A stretch of 17,322 nucleotides of DNA, taken from assembly GCA_028714615.1 (NCBI GenBank), contig JAQTMA010000074.1, positions 1-17,322 on the forward strand, read 5' to 3'. Under the pieces are notes generated by a model, which was given only the letters and a program-made list of their open reading frames with translations, was not told the DNA's origin and did no database searches. Source of the stretch: Anaerolineaceae bacterium. GTDB taxonomy: Bacteria; Chloroflexota; Anaerolineae; Anaerolineales; Anaerolineaceae. Position numbers and translations under genes: made by a program. This document shows positions 1 to 6,041 of the stretch, in pieces; the stretch's first letter is position 1; each line of letters opens with the position of its first letter.

Positions 1-392
1 TTACGATGCGACCGCGCTTTGCCATCGAGTTGGACGACCGCAGCCACGAGCGCGCCGACCGGGTAGAACGCGATGAATTCGTCGACCAGGTCTTTGCTGC
101 TGCCAACCTCCCGCTCGTTCGCATCCCTGCGCGTGCCGGCTACAGTGCCCACGACATCCAGACAACCCTGGAGCGCGTCCCCGCTGTTGTGCTCCAACCA
201 GGCCAAGCCGTCCCGGCAGCGGCACAACCAGAAACCGCCGAGAGCTTCCCGCCAGGCCAGCCGCCTCTCTGCCCTAAGTGCGGCGCCCCCATGATGCTGC
301 GCACCGCCAGCTCCGGGGACCACGCCGGCAAGCAGTTCTACGGCTGCCCGAACTATCCCCGGTGTCGCGGCGTGGTTGCCTACCAGAACTGA
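1..392 (+). CDS. DUF2726 protein with C-terminal topoisomerase-type C4 zinc finger (5' partial)
   Basis: The frame is open to the left edge, so this is the 3' part of a gene; the ATG at position 6 lies inside the domain and is probably not the true start. Numbering from that ATG, residues 5-40 (IELDDRSH, then RDEF and LPLVRIP) match the C-terminal half of the DUF2726 fold, a predicted restriction-endonuclease-like domain with the D/E-x-H and RD pattern. A proline/alanine-rich linker of about 40 residues follows. The tail is a four-cysteine finger (C89, C92, C114, C120) of the kind found at the end of bacterial topoisomerase I, with the usual GCPNYPRC segment. The pairing suggests a nucleic-acid-binding or -cleaving protein, but the substrate is unknown. 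The DNA is GC-rich, unlike the minus-strand island to its right, and it probably belongs to an older neighbouring region. Confidence 0.8.
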   Translation, partial: TMRPRFAIELDDRSHERADRVERDEFVDQVFAAANLPLVRIPARAGYSAHDIQTTLERVPAVVLQPGQAVPAAAQPETAESFPPGQPPLCPKCGAPMMLRTASSGDHAGKQFYGCPNYPRCRGVVAYQN

Positions 393-408
393 ACACCCGA
401 GGGGTCCT

Positions 409-1038
409 TTGGATAGAACAACCAGGTTAACTGGGCGCGCTTATTACGATTTCCTCGCTTACTTGTTCTTTGGTCCGCTTGACGACCCGCTGCAGGCCTG
501 TATCGATCGAGCCTACTGCGATTTCAACAGGACGCTGCACCACCTTTCGGCCGTCGAACACAAGACCGAGCTGCATCAGGCAGCGGTCGAGCAGATGCGG
601 CAAAGCTTTGGGGAGGTCCGTGAGAGGGGAGCTGGGTGGGCAGCCTCAGACTTTGACAGGTGGCACCGCTCCACCTGCCAGGCCTTGTGCGAGCTGTATG
701 CCCGCGGCGGTTTCGACCGCTTCTGCACCGGCCAGGCGCAAAAATGGGTCAACATGACCTTCAAATACATCTACACCCTGGGTGAGGAACGCCTGCCTGG
801 CTACCAGACCGTGTATGCCTGCTGCCACGTCCCCATCGACAACATCATCATCGACCGGCTCACCCCTTATGGGCTGCCCGCTCTGGACGGTGCCTGGAGC
901 CGTATTTCATCCTACGAGCACTATCAGGAGATCCAATGTTGGATCCGCGAAACGTTTTTGCTCATTCCGTTGGATCTGGAGTTCAAGGCCTGGCTGGTTC
1001 CGACCGAGGATTTGACTGCCTATCTATCACACCAATAG
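409..1038 (+). CDS. Hypothetical protein, about 209 aa, unrecognised
   Basis: An open frame with good protein-like composition begins just after the DUF2726 gene. No ATG is available near the front. A TTG at 409 follows a GAGGGG box (399-404) and gives a start of MDRTTRLTGR. A TTG at 376 would instead overlap the preceding gene by 17 bp, so 409 is preferred. The protein is rich in aromatic residues and cysteine (YYDFLAYLFFGP near the N-terminus; VYACCHVPIDNIIIDRL around residue 145) and has no signal peptide or clear membrane segment. I do not recognise a family. The central stretch KWVNMTFKYIYTL looks like a buried helix of a soluble all-alpha protein. It is co-directional with the DUF2726 gene and probably co-transcribed. 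Its GC-rich codon use matches that gene and not the minus-strand island. Confidence 0.65.
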   Translation: MDRTTRLTGRAYYDFLAYLFFGPLDDPLQACIDRAYCDFNRTLHHLSAVEHKTELHQAAVEQMRQSFGEVRERGAGWAASDFDRWHRSTCQALCELYARGGFDRFCTGQAQKWVNMTFKYIYTLGEERLPGYQTVYACCHVPIDNIIIDRLTPYGLPALDGAWSRISSYEHYQEIQCWIRETFLLIPLDLEFKAWLVPTEDLTAYLSHQ

Positions 1039-1125
1039 TGGATTTATTGCACCTAAGGTCAAGCAAGCAGTTTGATTCTCGACTGGATGAAAAGGATAAA
1101 TAAAAGCGCCCTCGTCGGTTTGAAA

Positions 1126-1776
1126 TCATTGATTAAGATATAAGGGACTTTGGAAATCATTTTGCTCCAGCCATCTCAAGTAGCCATCTAGTTCAGGACC
1201 CCCAAGGTTAAACGCATACTCAACACCGAATATGATAATAACAACGAATAATTCATGCCAATCTGTATGGAGAATATTAAATTCGTGAAGAACTTCATAT
1301 ACCGTTTGATTATCTTCGAAAATGGCGTTGACAGGATAAATTGTTCTATATGCAAAAGGCCACGTTTCCCCTCGATTAAATCTCACATAACAACGTAATT
1401 GGTCTAATTCAATTTGATTAACCAATTCCTCGTTCCACTCTGGAACCTTCAGTACACGGAGCGCCAATGCTTCTAATCCGATCTTCCCCAGTAGACGGCT
1501 CATCATGCGATAGTCTGGCAGTACTGGTAATTCATCATTACTAAAAAATGGGATTTTCCCCCTTTTATTTGGAATAATTCGATCATAACGTAATAATCGG
1601 AACATTGGTGAGTCTAGAACTGGTTTTTCAACCTTTCGAGCAAAATAATTGTTACAAGAATCGCATACTGCTCCCGGAGGTAGAACCGATTCCTTATTAC
1701 CGAGGGCCTCTGGTATTACATGCTCTCTGGATTTTGGCTGTTGGAAAGTCGATGCCTTACAAAAAATGCAACGCAT
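1126..1776 (-). CDS. HNH endonuclease (HNH_5-like), 216 aa
   Basis: The N-terminal 45 residues hold a complete zinc-stabilised HNH site: a CIFC knuckle (C3, C6), SREHVIPEALG (H19 as candidate general base), and a second knuckle CDSCNNYF (C38, C41, with N42/N43). This order matches small HNH proteins of the HNH_5 type. Residues 60-216 form a less conserved region with LLRYDRIIPNKRG and a hydrophobic C-terminal half (ELFVVIIIFGVEYAFNLGG), which may be a specificity or dimerisation domain. HNH proteins make metal-dependent cuts in DNA, and in this setting a restriction role is likely but inferred. It lies 28 bp after the ASCH gene and is the last minus-strand gene before the switch to plus-strand, GC-rich DNA. 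The SD is weak (TAAGG very close to the ATG), so it may depend on translation of the gene before it. Confidence 0.85.
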   Translation of the reverse strand: MRCIFCKASTFQQPKSREHVIPEALGNKESVLPPGAVCDSCNNYFARKVEKPVLDSPMFRLLRYDRIIPNKRGKIPFFSNDELPVLPDYRMMSRLLGKIGLEALALRVLKVPEWNEELVNQIELDQLRCYVRFNRGETWPFAYRTIYPVNAIFEDNQTVYEVLHEFNILHTDWHELFVVIIIFGVEYAFNLGGPELDGYLRWLEQNDFQSPLYLNQ

Positions 1777-1804
1777 AACCTTATCGCCCTATAGTTCTTG
1801 ATTG

Positions 1805-2170
1805 TTATATATATGCAAAGAATTGGGGTGGAGTAACCCCATAGGTTTCAACCAAGGGGAGAGGATCATCAAAACGGGTAACTTTCCCTATTTTGATGGC
1901 ATATCCTCGTTTCTTTTGCTCAAAATATTGATAAAAATATTCTTCTGTAATCCCTGAAGCACATTTCGTCTTATCCCAGAGTTCGTCCAAATCATCCCAG
2001 ATTAGTTCTTCTACTTCAAACTCCCCAATCACCATCTTCAGAGGTGAAGATGCATATACAATTATTGTTTCCACCGGTTGTTTAAAGATCCTCCTCCGAT
2101 ATTCATATTTTTTCTTTCCAGTGAAAATCTGTAGTGCAAAATCGGGCTTAATTGACAACAATGCTTTCAT
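1805..2170 (-). CDS. ASCH domain protein, 121 aa
   Basis: A stand-alone ASCH (PUA-like beta-barrel) protein. The signature is near the N-terminus: MKALLSIKP followed by FTGKKKYEYRRR (G18, K20, E23, R25), matching the family pattern G-x-K-x-x-E-x-R. IIVYASSP and IGEFEV strands and a C-terminal GVTPPQFFAYI follow. ASCH domains bind RNA or modified nucleotides, and some act as RNases or amidohydrolases; which applies here is unknown. The ATG at 2170 lies inside the PIN-GNAT gene, whose stop is at 2148, so the two overlap by 23 bp. An AAGGAG box sits about 10 bases before the ATG. This overlap implies translational coupling and a shared function with the PIN-GNAT-EVE protein, which itself ends in a PUA-like domain. 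Confidence 0.88.
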   Translation of the reverse strand: MKALLSIKPDFALQIFTGKKKYEYRRRIFKQPVETIIVYASSPLKMVIGEFEVEELIWDDLDELWDKTKCASGITEEYFYQYFEQKKRGYAIKIGKVTRFDDPLPLVETYGVTPPQFFAYI

Positions 2171-3659
2171 CAGTGTGTGTCTCCTTCAGTATTAGTGCAA
2201 ATTGCTTGGGTGAAATAGGCTCAAAACCCCTCGGCACGGATAAAACATCCTTAATTATCCCTAAATCAATCAAGGCTTTCAAATTTAACCGATTGGGAAA
2301 AGAATAGACATATAAAAAGTTGACTATAAAGGGTCTGCTATTCGCTTTATAGTTCCATTGTTGGAGTAACTCCAAATCGGTAAAAACACTTCGCTTTCTG
2401 CATAGTTCTATAAATTCTTTTGGATCTTTTATACCAGTTTTAATGTTTTCTACAATTCCGATGGTCGAGATTACACCTTTATAAATACCTCCAGTTCGAT
2501 AAAAAACGATATTATCACCCGGTTTTAAATCGCGGTTCCATGAGCGGGAAATAAAGACTTTCCTAATTGCATTCCTAAACGGCTCATTTTCAATGAAATT
2601 GGCTGGCGACTCGGTTCGCAAAATTGAATCTGGAAATAAGTTCGTGTGATAATCCTGATAAATTGATCCAATGAAAGCACGGCTGTTGCGATTAATATAT
2701 GGGTAAGTCAAATGGGGGTTGACAGCATTAAAACTTTTACGCATATCCCGTACATATACAAGTTCGTTTCCATCCGAATGTATCTTTTCTCCATGCCTGA
2801 CAAACCCGAATTCCTCCAATAGGTTTATTAACCGTGCCTGATCCATTCTTTTTGGGAAAATTGTCACATATATTTCTTCCACTCTATTACGAATAGCATT
2901 GTCGAATATTATCTTAAGGAACCGTTCTCCTAGTTTATATCCGTTCAAAATAACCTTGAAGGTACCGATTTTCAAACGCCGTTTCCTCGAGAAGATAGGT
3001 ATGATATCAGGGTAGGCTTCATTCTCATCTTCGATCTTTAGGTATAAAAATGCTGTAATAGCATTTTCGGAACGGCAAACATAAGCAATTTCATCGCTTT
3101 TCTTTACAAACCAATGATCAAAACCTGGGTAATCTTCTCGAAACGAATCAAAAAAAGTGTCTGATAAAGACACATTCCCAAATAGTTCCTTCTTTACAGC
3201 CAGAACTTTATAATCAGCCAAACCTGGATTCTCCGCGGTAACTTTCTCCAAAAATGCATCAATGGAAAAAGCACGGCTGCCAATCCCCAGTAATTCTGCT
3301 TTCCGTAGGATTTTCTTATCCTCGGTAATTAATAGATCTACGCGCCCTGAGTAAAGCTCATTCACTAATAATGTATCATTGCGATCATTGTCATTGTGAT
3401 CGAGAGGACTGCATATTCTCTGAACATCTGCTTGTAAAGAAGTAGGAATAGTTAATATGTTGTAAGAATCAATCTTAATTCTGAATGCTTCGAGTGTATT
3501 GCCAGGCTTAAGTTTTTGGATTTCACCCACTGTTATTTGGTGAACACATTTTGTATATCGTAAATTATCCAACCAGCGAAAGAGAACACCAATTTCACGA
3601 TGGATGACTACAGGGCTTTCTCGATGAATAATAATATTCGTATCCAAGAGCACTTTCAT
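2148..3659 (-). CDS. PIN RNase - GNAT acetyltransferase - EVE/ASCH-like (PUA fold) triple fusion, 503 aa
   Basis: Three domains are visible. Residues 1-135 are a PIN nuclease with all four acidic positions: D6 in LLDTN, E46 in TVGEI, D95 in RNDTLLVNEL, and D114 in LITEDKKIL. Residues about 165-300 look like a GNAT acyltransferase: a core strand and acetyl-CoA loop at 231-252 (IGTFKVILNGYKLGERFLK), then VEEIYVTIF and LLEEFGFVRHG, the usual GNAT end. Residues about 325-500 resemble an EVE/ASCH-type PUA domain: FRNAIRKVFISRSW, LKPGDNIVFYRTGG, YKGVISTIGIVENI. PIN domains cut RNA, GNATs acetylate small molecules, proteins or aminoacyl-tRNA, and PUA-like folds read RNA or modified bases. A tRNA- or RNA-directed effector is therefore inferred. 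The ATG has a strong AGGAGGGG box, matching two genes of block B. It overlaps the ASCH gene by 23 bp. Confidence 0.85.
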   Translation of the reverse strand: MKVLLDTNIIIHRESPVVIHREIGVLFRWLDNLRYTKCVHQITVGEIQKLKPGNTLEAFRIKIDSYNILTIPTSLQADVQRICSPLDHNDNDRNDTLLVNELYSGRVDLLITEDKKILRKAELLGIGSRAFSIDAFLEKVTAENPGLADYKVLAVKKELFGNVSLSDTFFDSFREDYPGFDHWFVKKSDEIAYVCRSENAITAFLYLKIEDENEAYPDIIPIFSRKRRLKIGTFKVILNGYKLGERFLKIIFDNAIRNRVEEIYVTIFPKRMDQARLINLLEEFGFVRHGEKIHSDGNELVYVRDMRKSFNAVNPHLTYPYINRNSRAFIGSIYQDYHTNLFPDSILRTESPANFIENEPFRNAIRKVFISRSWNRDLKPGDNIVFYRTGGIYKGVISTIGIVENIKTGIKDPKEFIELCRKRSVFTDLELLQQWNYKANSRPFIVNFLYVYSFPNRLNLKALIDLGIIKDVLSVPRGFEPISPKQFALILKETHTDESIVVN

Positions 3660-3760
3660 TGTTCCCCTCCTGTATTTTATTGGCTCTAGTTTTCTGTTAA
3701 ATATCCCCTTGAAGTCGCAAATCCAACGCCGACTTGAATAGCACTCTCACCTATGGATTG

Positions 3761-3789
3761 ATAAAATCTTCCCTAAATCAGATTTTATA
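3761..3789 (-). promoter_or_regulatory. Inverted repeat overlapping a candidate -10 box upstream of the PIN-GNAT gene
   Basis: A perfect 9-bp inverted repeat (ATAAAATCT at 3761-3769, AGATTTTAT at 3780-3788) with a 10-base spacer lies about 100 bp before the PIN-GNAT start. Read on the minus strand, a TATAAA box (3784-3789) falls in one arm, so the repeat would cover the -10 box and the start of transcription, as an autorepressor operator does. The matching -35 is poor. A transcription role is inferred. The rest of the 3660-3890 gap is AT-rich and holds no gene. Confidence 0.35.
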
Positions 3790-3890
3790 TGATATTAATA
3801 AACCAGCATTCAGGTGTTACCTGTATGGTTATATTGACCTCATTCGGAAATATCTCCACCTAGGCATTCTTTTTTCTCCAAGACCTTATC

Positions 3891-4352
3891 TCACCCCTCA
3901 TAGCGTGGCTTGAGCCGGCATTGAAGAAAAACTTCAAACAAGGATAGAGCGAGCGGTCCTGTGTCGGAAAGAAGATAGAGATTGGTCCTGCAGGTATAAC
4001 GTCGAACCCACTCTCCAACACTTTCAACTGGCGGTACTATCACACCAAGAGACGACCAGAAAGTGTTGTCGTTCAGCAGTGATTTGGCTAGGTTGCTTGC
4101 GGAGCTGCTAGGCAAGTAATGCTGCGAGACAAACCGCGCACCAGAATTCGGTCCAACTTTTCCGACTTTGAGCACTACCTCATGGGGGTCGGGCATCCAA
4201 AAAACATAGACGGCCTGCTTGCCTTTTGGCAAGCTAACAGGCCTATGCGGGCAGGGAAGCTCCTGGTGAGTTATGTCCTTCGTAGTTATGGGAAGACCAG
4301 CTAGTTGCGCTACCTGGACGAAGTCAGTAATGAGCATTTCGATTCGATCCAT
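3891..4352 (-). CDS. GIY-YIG-like nuclease family protein, 153 aa
   Basis: Residues 46-153 follow the GIY-YIG layout in a divergent form. QAVYVFW (Y49) stands for the GIY strand and VVLKVGKVG (K62, G64, K65) for the YIG strand. GARFVSQHY follows (R73 as the conserved arginine, with H78 close by), and LSLFEVFLQCRLKPRYEG closes the domain, with E140 as the metal-binding glutamate. GIY-YIG enzymes make single-strand cuts in DNA using one metal ion. The N-terminal 45 residues resemble a small helical cap of unknown role. The ATG has an AAGG box six bases upstream and lies 36 bp after the Mrr_N-like gene, so it is probably the last gene of block B. The family call rests on motif spacing, and the divergent first motif lowers certainty. 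Confidence 0.7.
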   Translation of the reverse strand: MDRIEMLITDFVQVAQLAGLPITTKDITHQELPCPHRPVSLPKGKQAVYVFWMPDPHEVVLKVGKVGPNSGARFVSQHYLPSSSASNLAKSLLNDNTFWSSLGVIVPPVESVGEWVRRYTCRTNLYLLSDTGPLALSLFEVFLQCRLKPRYEG

Positions 4353-4388
4353 AGATGACCTTATATTCTTTCAGATCAAGTAAAGCGG

Positions 4389-4946
4389 CTAGTTAATCGT
4401 GCGTTTGTTTTCCAAGTATTTCTGCCCCTCTTCCGTAATTTCCCAGACTCCATTCGGTGAATGACTGCTCAATAACCCAGCATGCACCATCTTCAACCGC
4501 GCCCACATCGCGGTGTTTCGCCAACGAACGCATCTCCCGCTCGGCAAGTTATGGCAATCAACCTCATTCAGAATGTCTGCCATCAATTCTTCCACCCGGT
4601 CAAGCACCAGGCCCGCTTGTCCTTTGCCGCCCATTTCACTAAGCACCTTCATGATCGGGAGCCAGAATCGTTCTTCATGCGTTCTCTGCCCACGAGGAGT
4701 CCGTTGATTGTTGTTGATAGGTTGGGGATTGGTGACTGGAACAGAATCCGGAATGACCTGGGCCCATTGATCCTGGAGCTGATGCACAGTGCTTAGAACA
4801 GCCTGGATCTTTTCCACTCGGTCGGCCGTTTCACGAACTCGCGTGGTATCGCCATTGGTGAAATATGATGCGCCTTCTTGTTGAGCTTTCCCTAATTCCT
4901 TATTTGCTATCTGTTTCAGCGATGCAAAGGCTTCTTTGGCCTCCAT
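4389..4946 (-). CDS. Stand-alone Mrr N-terminal-like winged-helix protein, 185 aa
   Basis: The start is set by a TAAGGAGGGG box (4950-4959) before the ATG at 4946. The frame stays open further upstream, but that part only mirrors the preceding gene. Residues 1-60 are a charged helical region (MEAKEAFASLKQ, VRETADRVEKIQAVL), probably coiled-coil. Residues 65-90 are a proline/asparagine-rich linker. Residues 92-180 match the Mrr_N winged helix: FWLPIMKVLSEMGGKG, DRVEELMADIL, RWRNTAMWARLKMVHAGLL, NGVWEITEEGQKYL. In Mrr-type type IV restriction enzymes this domain reads the DNA target and a PD-(D/E)xK domain follows, but no catalytic domain is present here. The protein could act as a DNA-binding regulator or as a targeting subunit for the DUF262-HNH protein of the same block. 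It lies 25 bp after the 100-aa gene. Confidence 0.78.
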   Translation of the reverse strand: MEAKEAFASLKQIANKELGKAQQEGASYFTNGDTTRVRETADRVEKIQAVLSTVHQLQDQWAQVIPDSVPVTNPQPINNNQRTPRGQRTHEERFWLPIMKVLSEMGGKGQAGLVLDRVEELMADILNEVDCHNLPSGRCVRWRNTAMWARLKMVHAGLLSSHSPNGVWEITEEGQKYLENKRTIN

Positions 4947-4971
4947 TTTCCCCTCCTTAGTACGCGAACCA

Positions 4972-5274
4972 TCAATGCTTGAAATACCCCAATTCATCCA
5001 GTCGACGCCGGGCTTCGGCGACCTCTGACTGGGTGAACAACGATTGAAACCGCTCTTGCAGTACAACGGTCTCCATCGATTCGCACAGCAGGTCCAGTTC
5101 CCAGAGTTTATACAGCCCGGCTTGAGCTTCCGTCTTCGCCAGTAGCTGCCTTGCGGTTTCAACTCCACCATGTTCTTCCAGCATCTGGATGAAATAGGTG
5201 GCGACATATCCCCGTTGGCGTGCAGCCTCGGATGTGCCTCTTAGGGTGGCGGTGAATTCGTCTTCAAGGCTCAT
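4972..5274 (-). CDS. Small helical protein, 100 aa, resembling a C-terminal module of some defence nucleases
   Basis: The ATG at 5274 comes two bases after the stop of the 161-aa gene and has a GGGGG-type SD within the end of that gene, so the two are translationally coupled. A start at 5319 would need a deep overlap and is not preferred. The sequence is all helical: GYVATYFIQMLEEHGG, VETARQLLAK, AGLYKLWELDLLCESMETVVL, FQSLFTQSEVAEARRRLDELGYF. From memory this layout (TA-LL, then G-LW-L, then E-VVL, then LF-E--AR--L---G) resembles a tail segment on various restriction-type and HNH proteins. I cannot give it a family name. A role as a small adaptor or inhibitor within block B is only an inference. 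Confidence 0.7.
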   Translation of the reverse strand: MSLEDEFTATLRGTSEAARQRGYVATYFIQMLEEHGGVETARQLLAKTEAQAGLYKLWELDLLCESMETVVLQERFQSLFTQSEVAEARRRLDELGYFKH

Positions 5275-5276
5275 CG

Positions 5277-5762
5277 TCAAACTACCCCCATTGGTGCCAT
5301 CAGTTGATACCGATGGCACAATAATTGGTGAAGTTGACCTTCGGCTGTATAGCCTCGTGGTGTGTTTTCGAAAGCCACTGCTGAAACAATGGCCGCAGCA
5401 ATTTCCTCTTGCTCCCCTAAAAGCCCTACTTCTTGAAAATAATAGGCCTTCCAGGCTTGAAGGTAATAAGTTTTTGGATCAAAGCCCTGTGGAAACGGCA
5501 GCTGGCTCGGTCTAGGGCAAAACAAGAATCGGTAATATCCCGCAATGAGATCATGGCCATCTTGCAGAACGCGGTGATCAAAATTATTTACGTTGCGAAT
5601 GATGGGAACAAAGTCTGGGAACTCCCAGGTATATCGGACATTCAACAAGTAGTGATCTGCGGCACATCGATAGAGCAACCACAACGTTTCCGAATAGGTG
5701 TCGTGCTGCACCCACTTCAAGGTGTCATTCTCGTCACCATCGAAACTGTTCCCGACGTTCAT
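5277..5762 (-). CDS. Hypothetical protein, 161 aa, unrecognised
   Basis: A TAAGGAGGGG box (5771-5780) lies eight bases before the ATG, one of the best ribosome-binding sites in the window. The protein is rich in Tyr, Phe and Trp (DTYSETLWLLYRCAADHYLLNVRYTWEFPDF; DLIAGYYRFLFCPR; YYLQAWKAYYF), with a more helical C-terminal third (QEEIAAAIVSAVAFENTPRGY, QLHQLLCHRYQL). No nuclease, ATPase or DNA-binding motif is visible, and there is no signal peptide or membrane helix. I do not recognise it. It follows the YdbC-like gene by 40 bp and ends two bases before the 100-aa gene, so it belongs to block B. It may form a complex with the 100-aa protein, given the coupled starts. Confidence 0.68.
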   Translation of the reverse strand: MNVGNSFDGDENDTLKWVQHDTYSETLWLLYRCAADHYLLNVRYTWEFPDFVPIIRNVNNFDHRVLQDGHDLIAGYYRFLFCPRPSQLPFPQGFDPKTYYLQAWKAYYFQEVGLLGEQEEIAAAIVSAVAFENTPRGYTAEGQLHQLLCHRYQLMAPMGVV

Positions 5763-5802
5763 CTAGCGCTCCCCTCCTTACAGCACATAGGGAATTGCTC
5801 CA

Positions 5803-6024
5803 CTACACTTCTAACGTATTCAGCAGCCCCTTCAAAGCCACCAGTTCTTCTTTCGAGAGGGTGACTCCCTTGCCCATCGTCTGCCCATCCGGCGACCATT
5901 CGCGGATATCGTATTTCGGTTCCCGGTCGTTCCAGGAGATCAGGTTGAGCTGTTTCTCCCAACCCTTGGAGGTTTTGGAGAGAACGCCGATCTTTTTGAC
6001 GATTTCAAATTTGATGTCTGCCAT
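5803..6024 (-). CDS. YdbC/PC4-family single-stranded DNA-binding protein, 73 aa
   Basis: Nearly the whole protein matches the bacterial YdbC branch of the PC4 (transcriptional coactivator p15) fold: FEIVKKIGVLSKTSKGWEK, LNLISWNDREPKYDIREW, GKGVTLSKEELVALKGLL. These small homodimers bind single-stranded DNA without sequence preference through a curved beta-sheet, and the basic residues K10, K11, K17, K20 and K24 fit that. The ATG at 6024 has a GGAAGG box seven bases upstream. An ATG at 6051 would overlap the DUF262 gene, so 6024 is preferred. It follows the DUF262-HNH-AlbA_2 gene by 17 bp and is almost certainly co-expressed. In a restriction setting it could hold melted or damaged DNA for the nuclease, but that is inferred; in other genomes the family is a general housekeeping protein. 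Confidence 0.9.
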   Translation of the reverse strand: MADIKFEIVKKIGVLSKTSKGWEKQLNLISWNDREPKYDIREWSPDGQTMGKGVTLSKEELVALKGLLNTLEV

Positions 6025-6041
6025 TGTATGACCTTCCAGTG

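Noticed and set aside
1..331. Minus-strand frames under the DUF2726 gene
   Set aside because: They have Arg/Gly-rich translations in GC-rich DNA, and the plus strand has a recognised domain and zinc finger.
1039..1125. Terminator between the convergent genes
   Set aside because: A GC-rich patch followed by TTTTATTT is present on the minus strand, but it has no partner arm to form a stem.
3829..3867. 12-codon minus-strand frame with a GGAG box after the GIY-YIG gene
   Set aside because: It is too short, has no family likeness and the box is weak, so I treat it as chance.
4947..5207. Upstream extension of the Mrr_N-like gene to 5207
   Set aside because: The extra 87 residues are a Cys/Trp/Arg-rich shadow of the 100-aa gene in another frame, and the strong SD lies directly before 4946.
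5795..6031. Plus-strand frames opposite the YdbC and neighbouring genes (also 5433-5864, 4482-4796, 5198-5515)
   Set aside because: They lie opposite well-supported minus-strand genes, have no SD and show low-complexity translations typical of antisense shadows.
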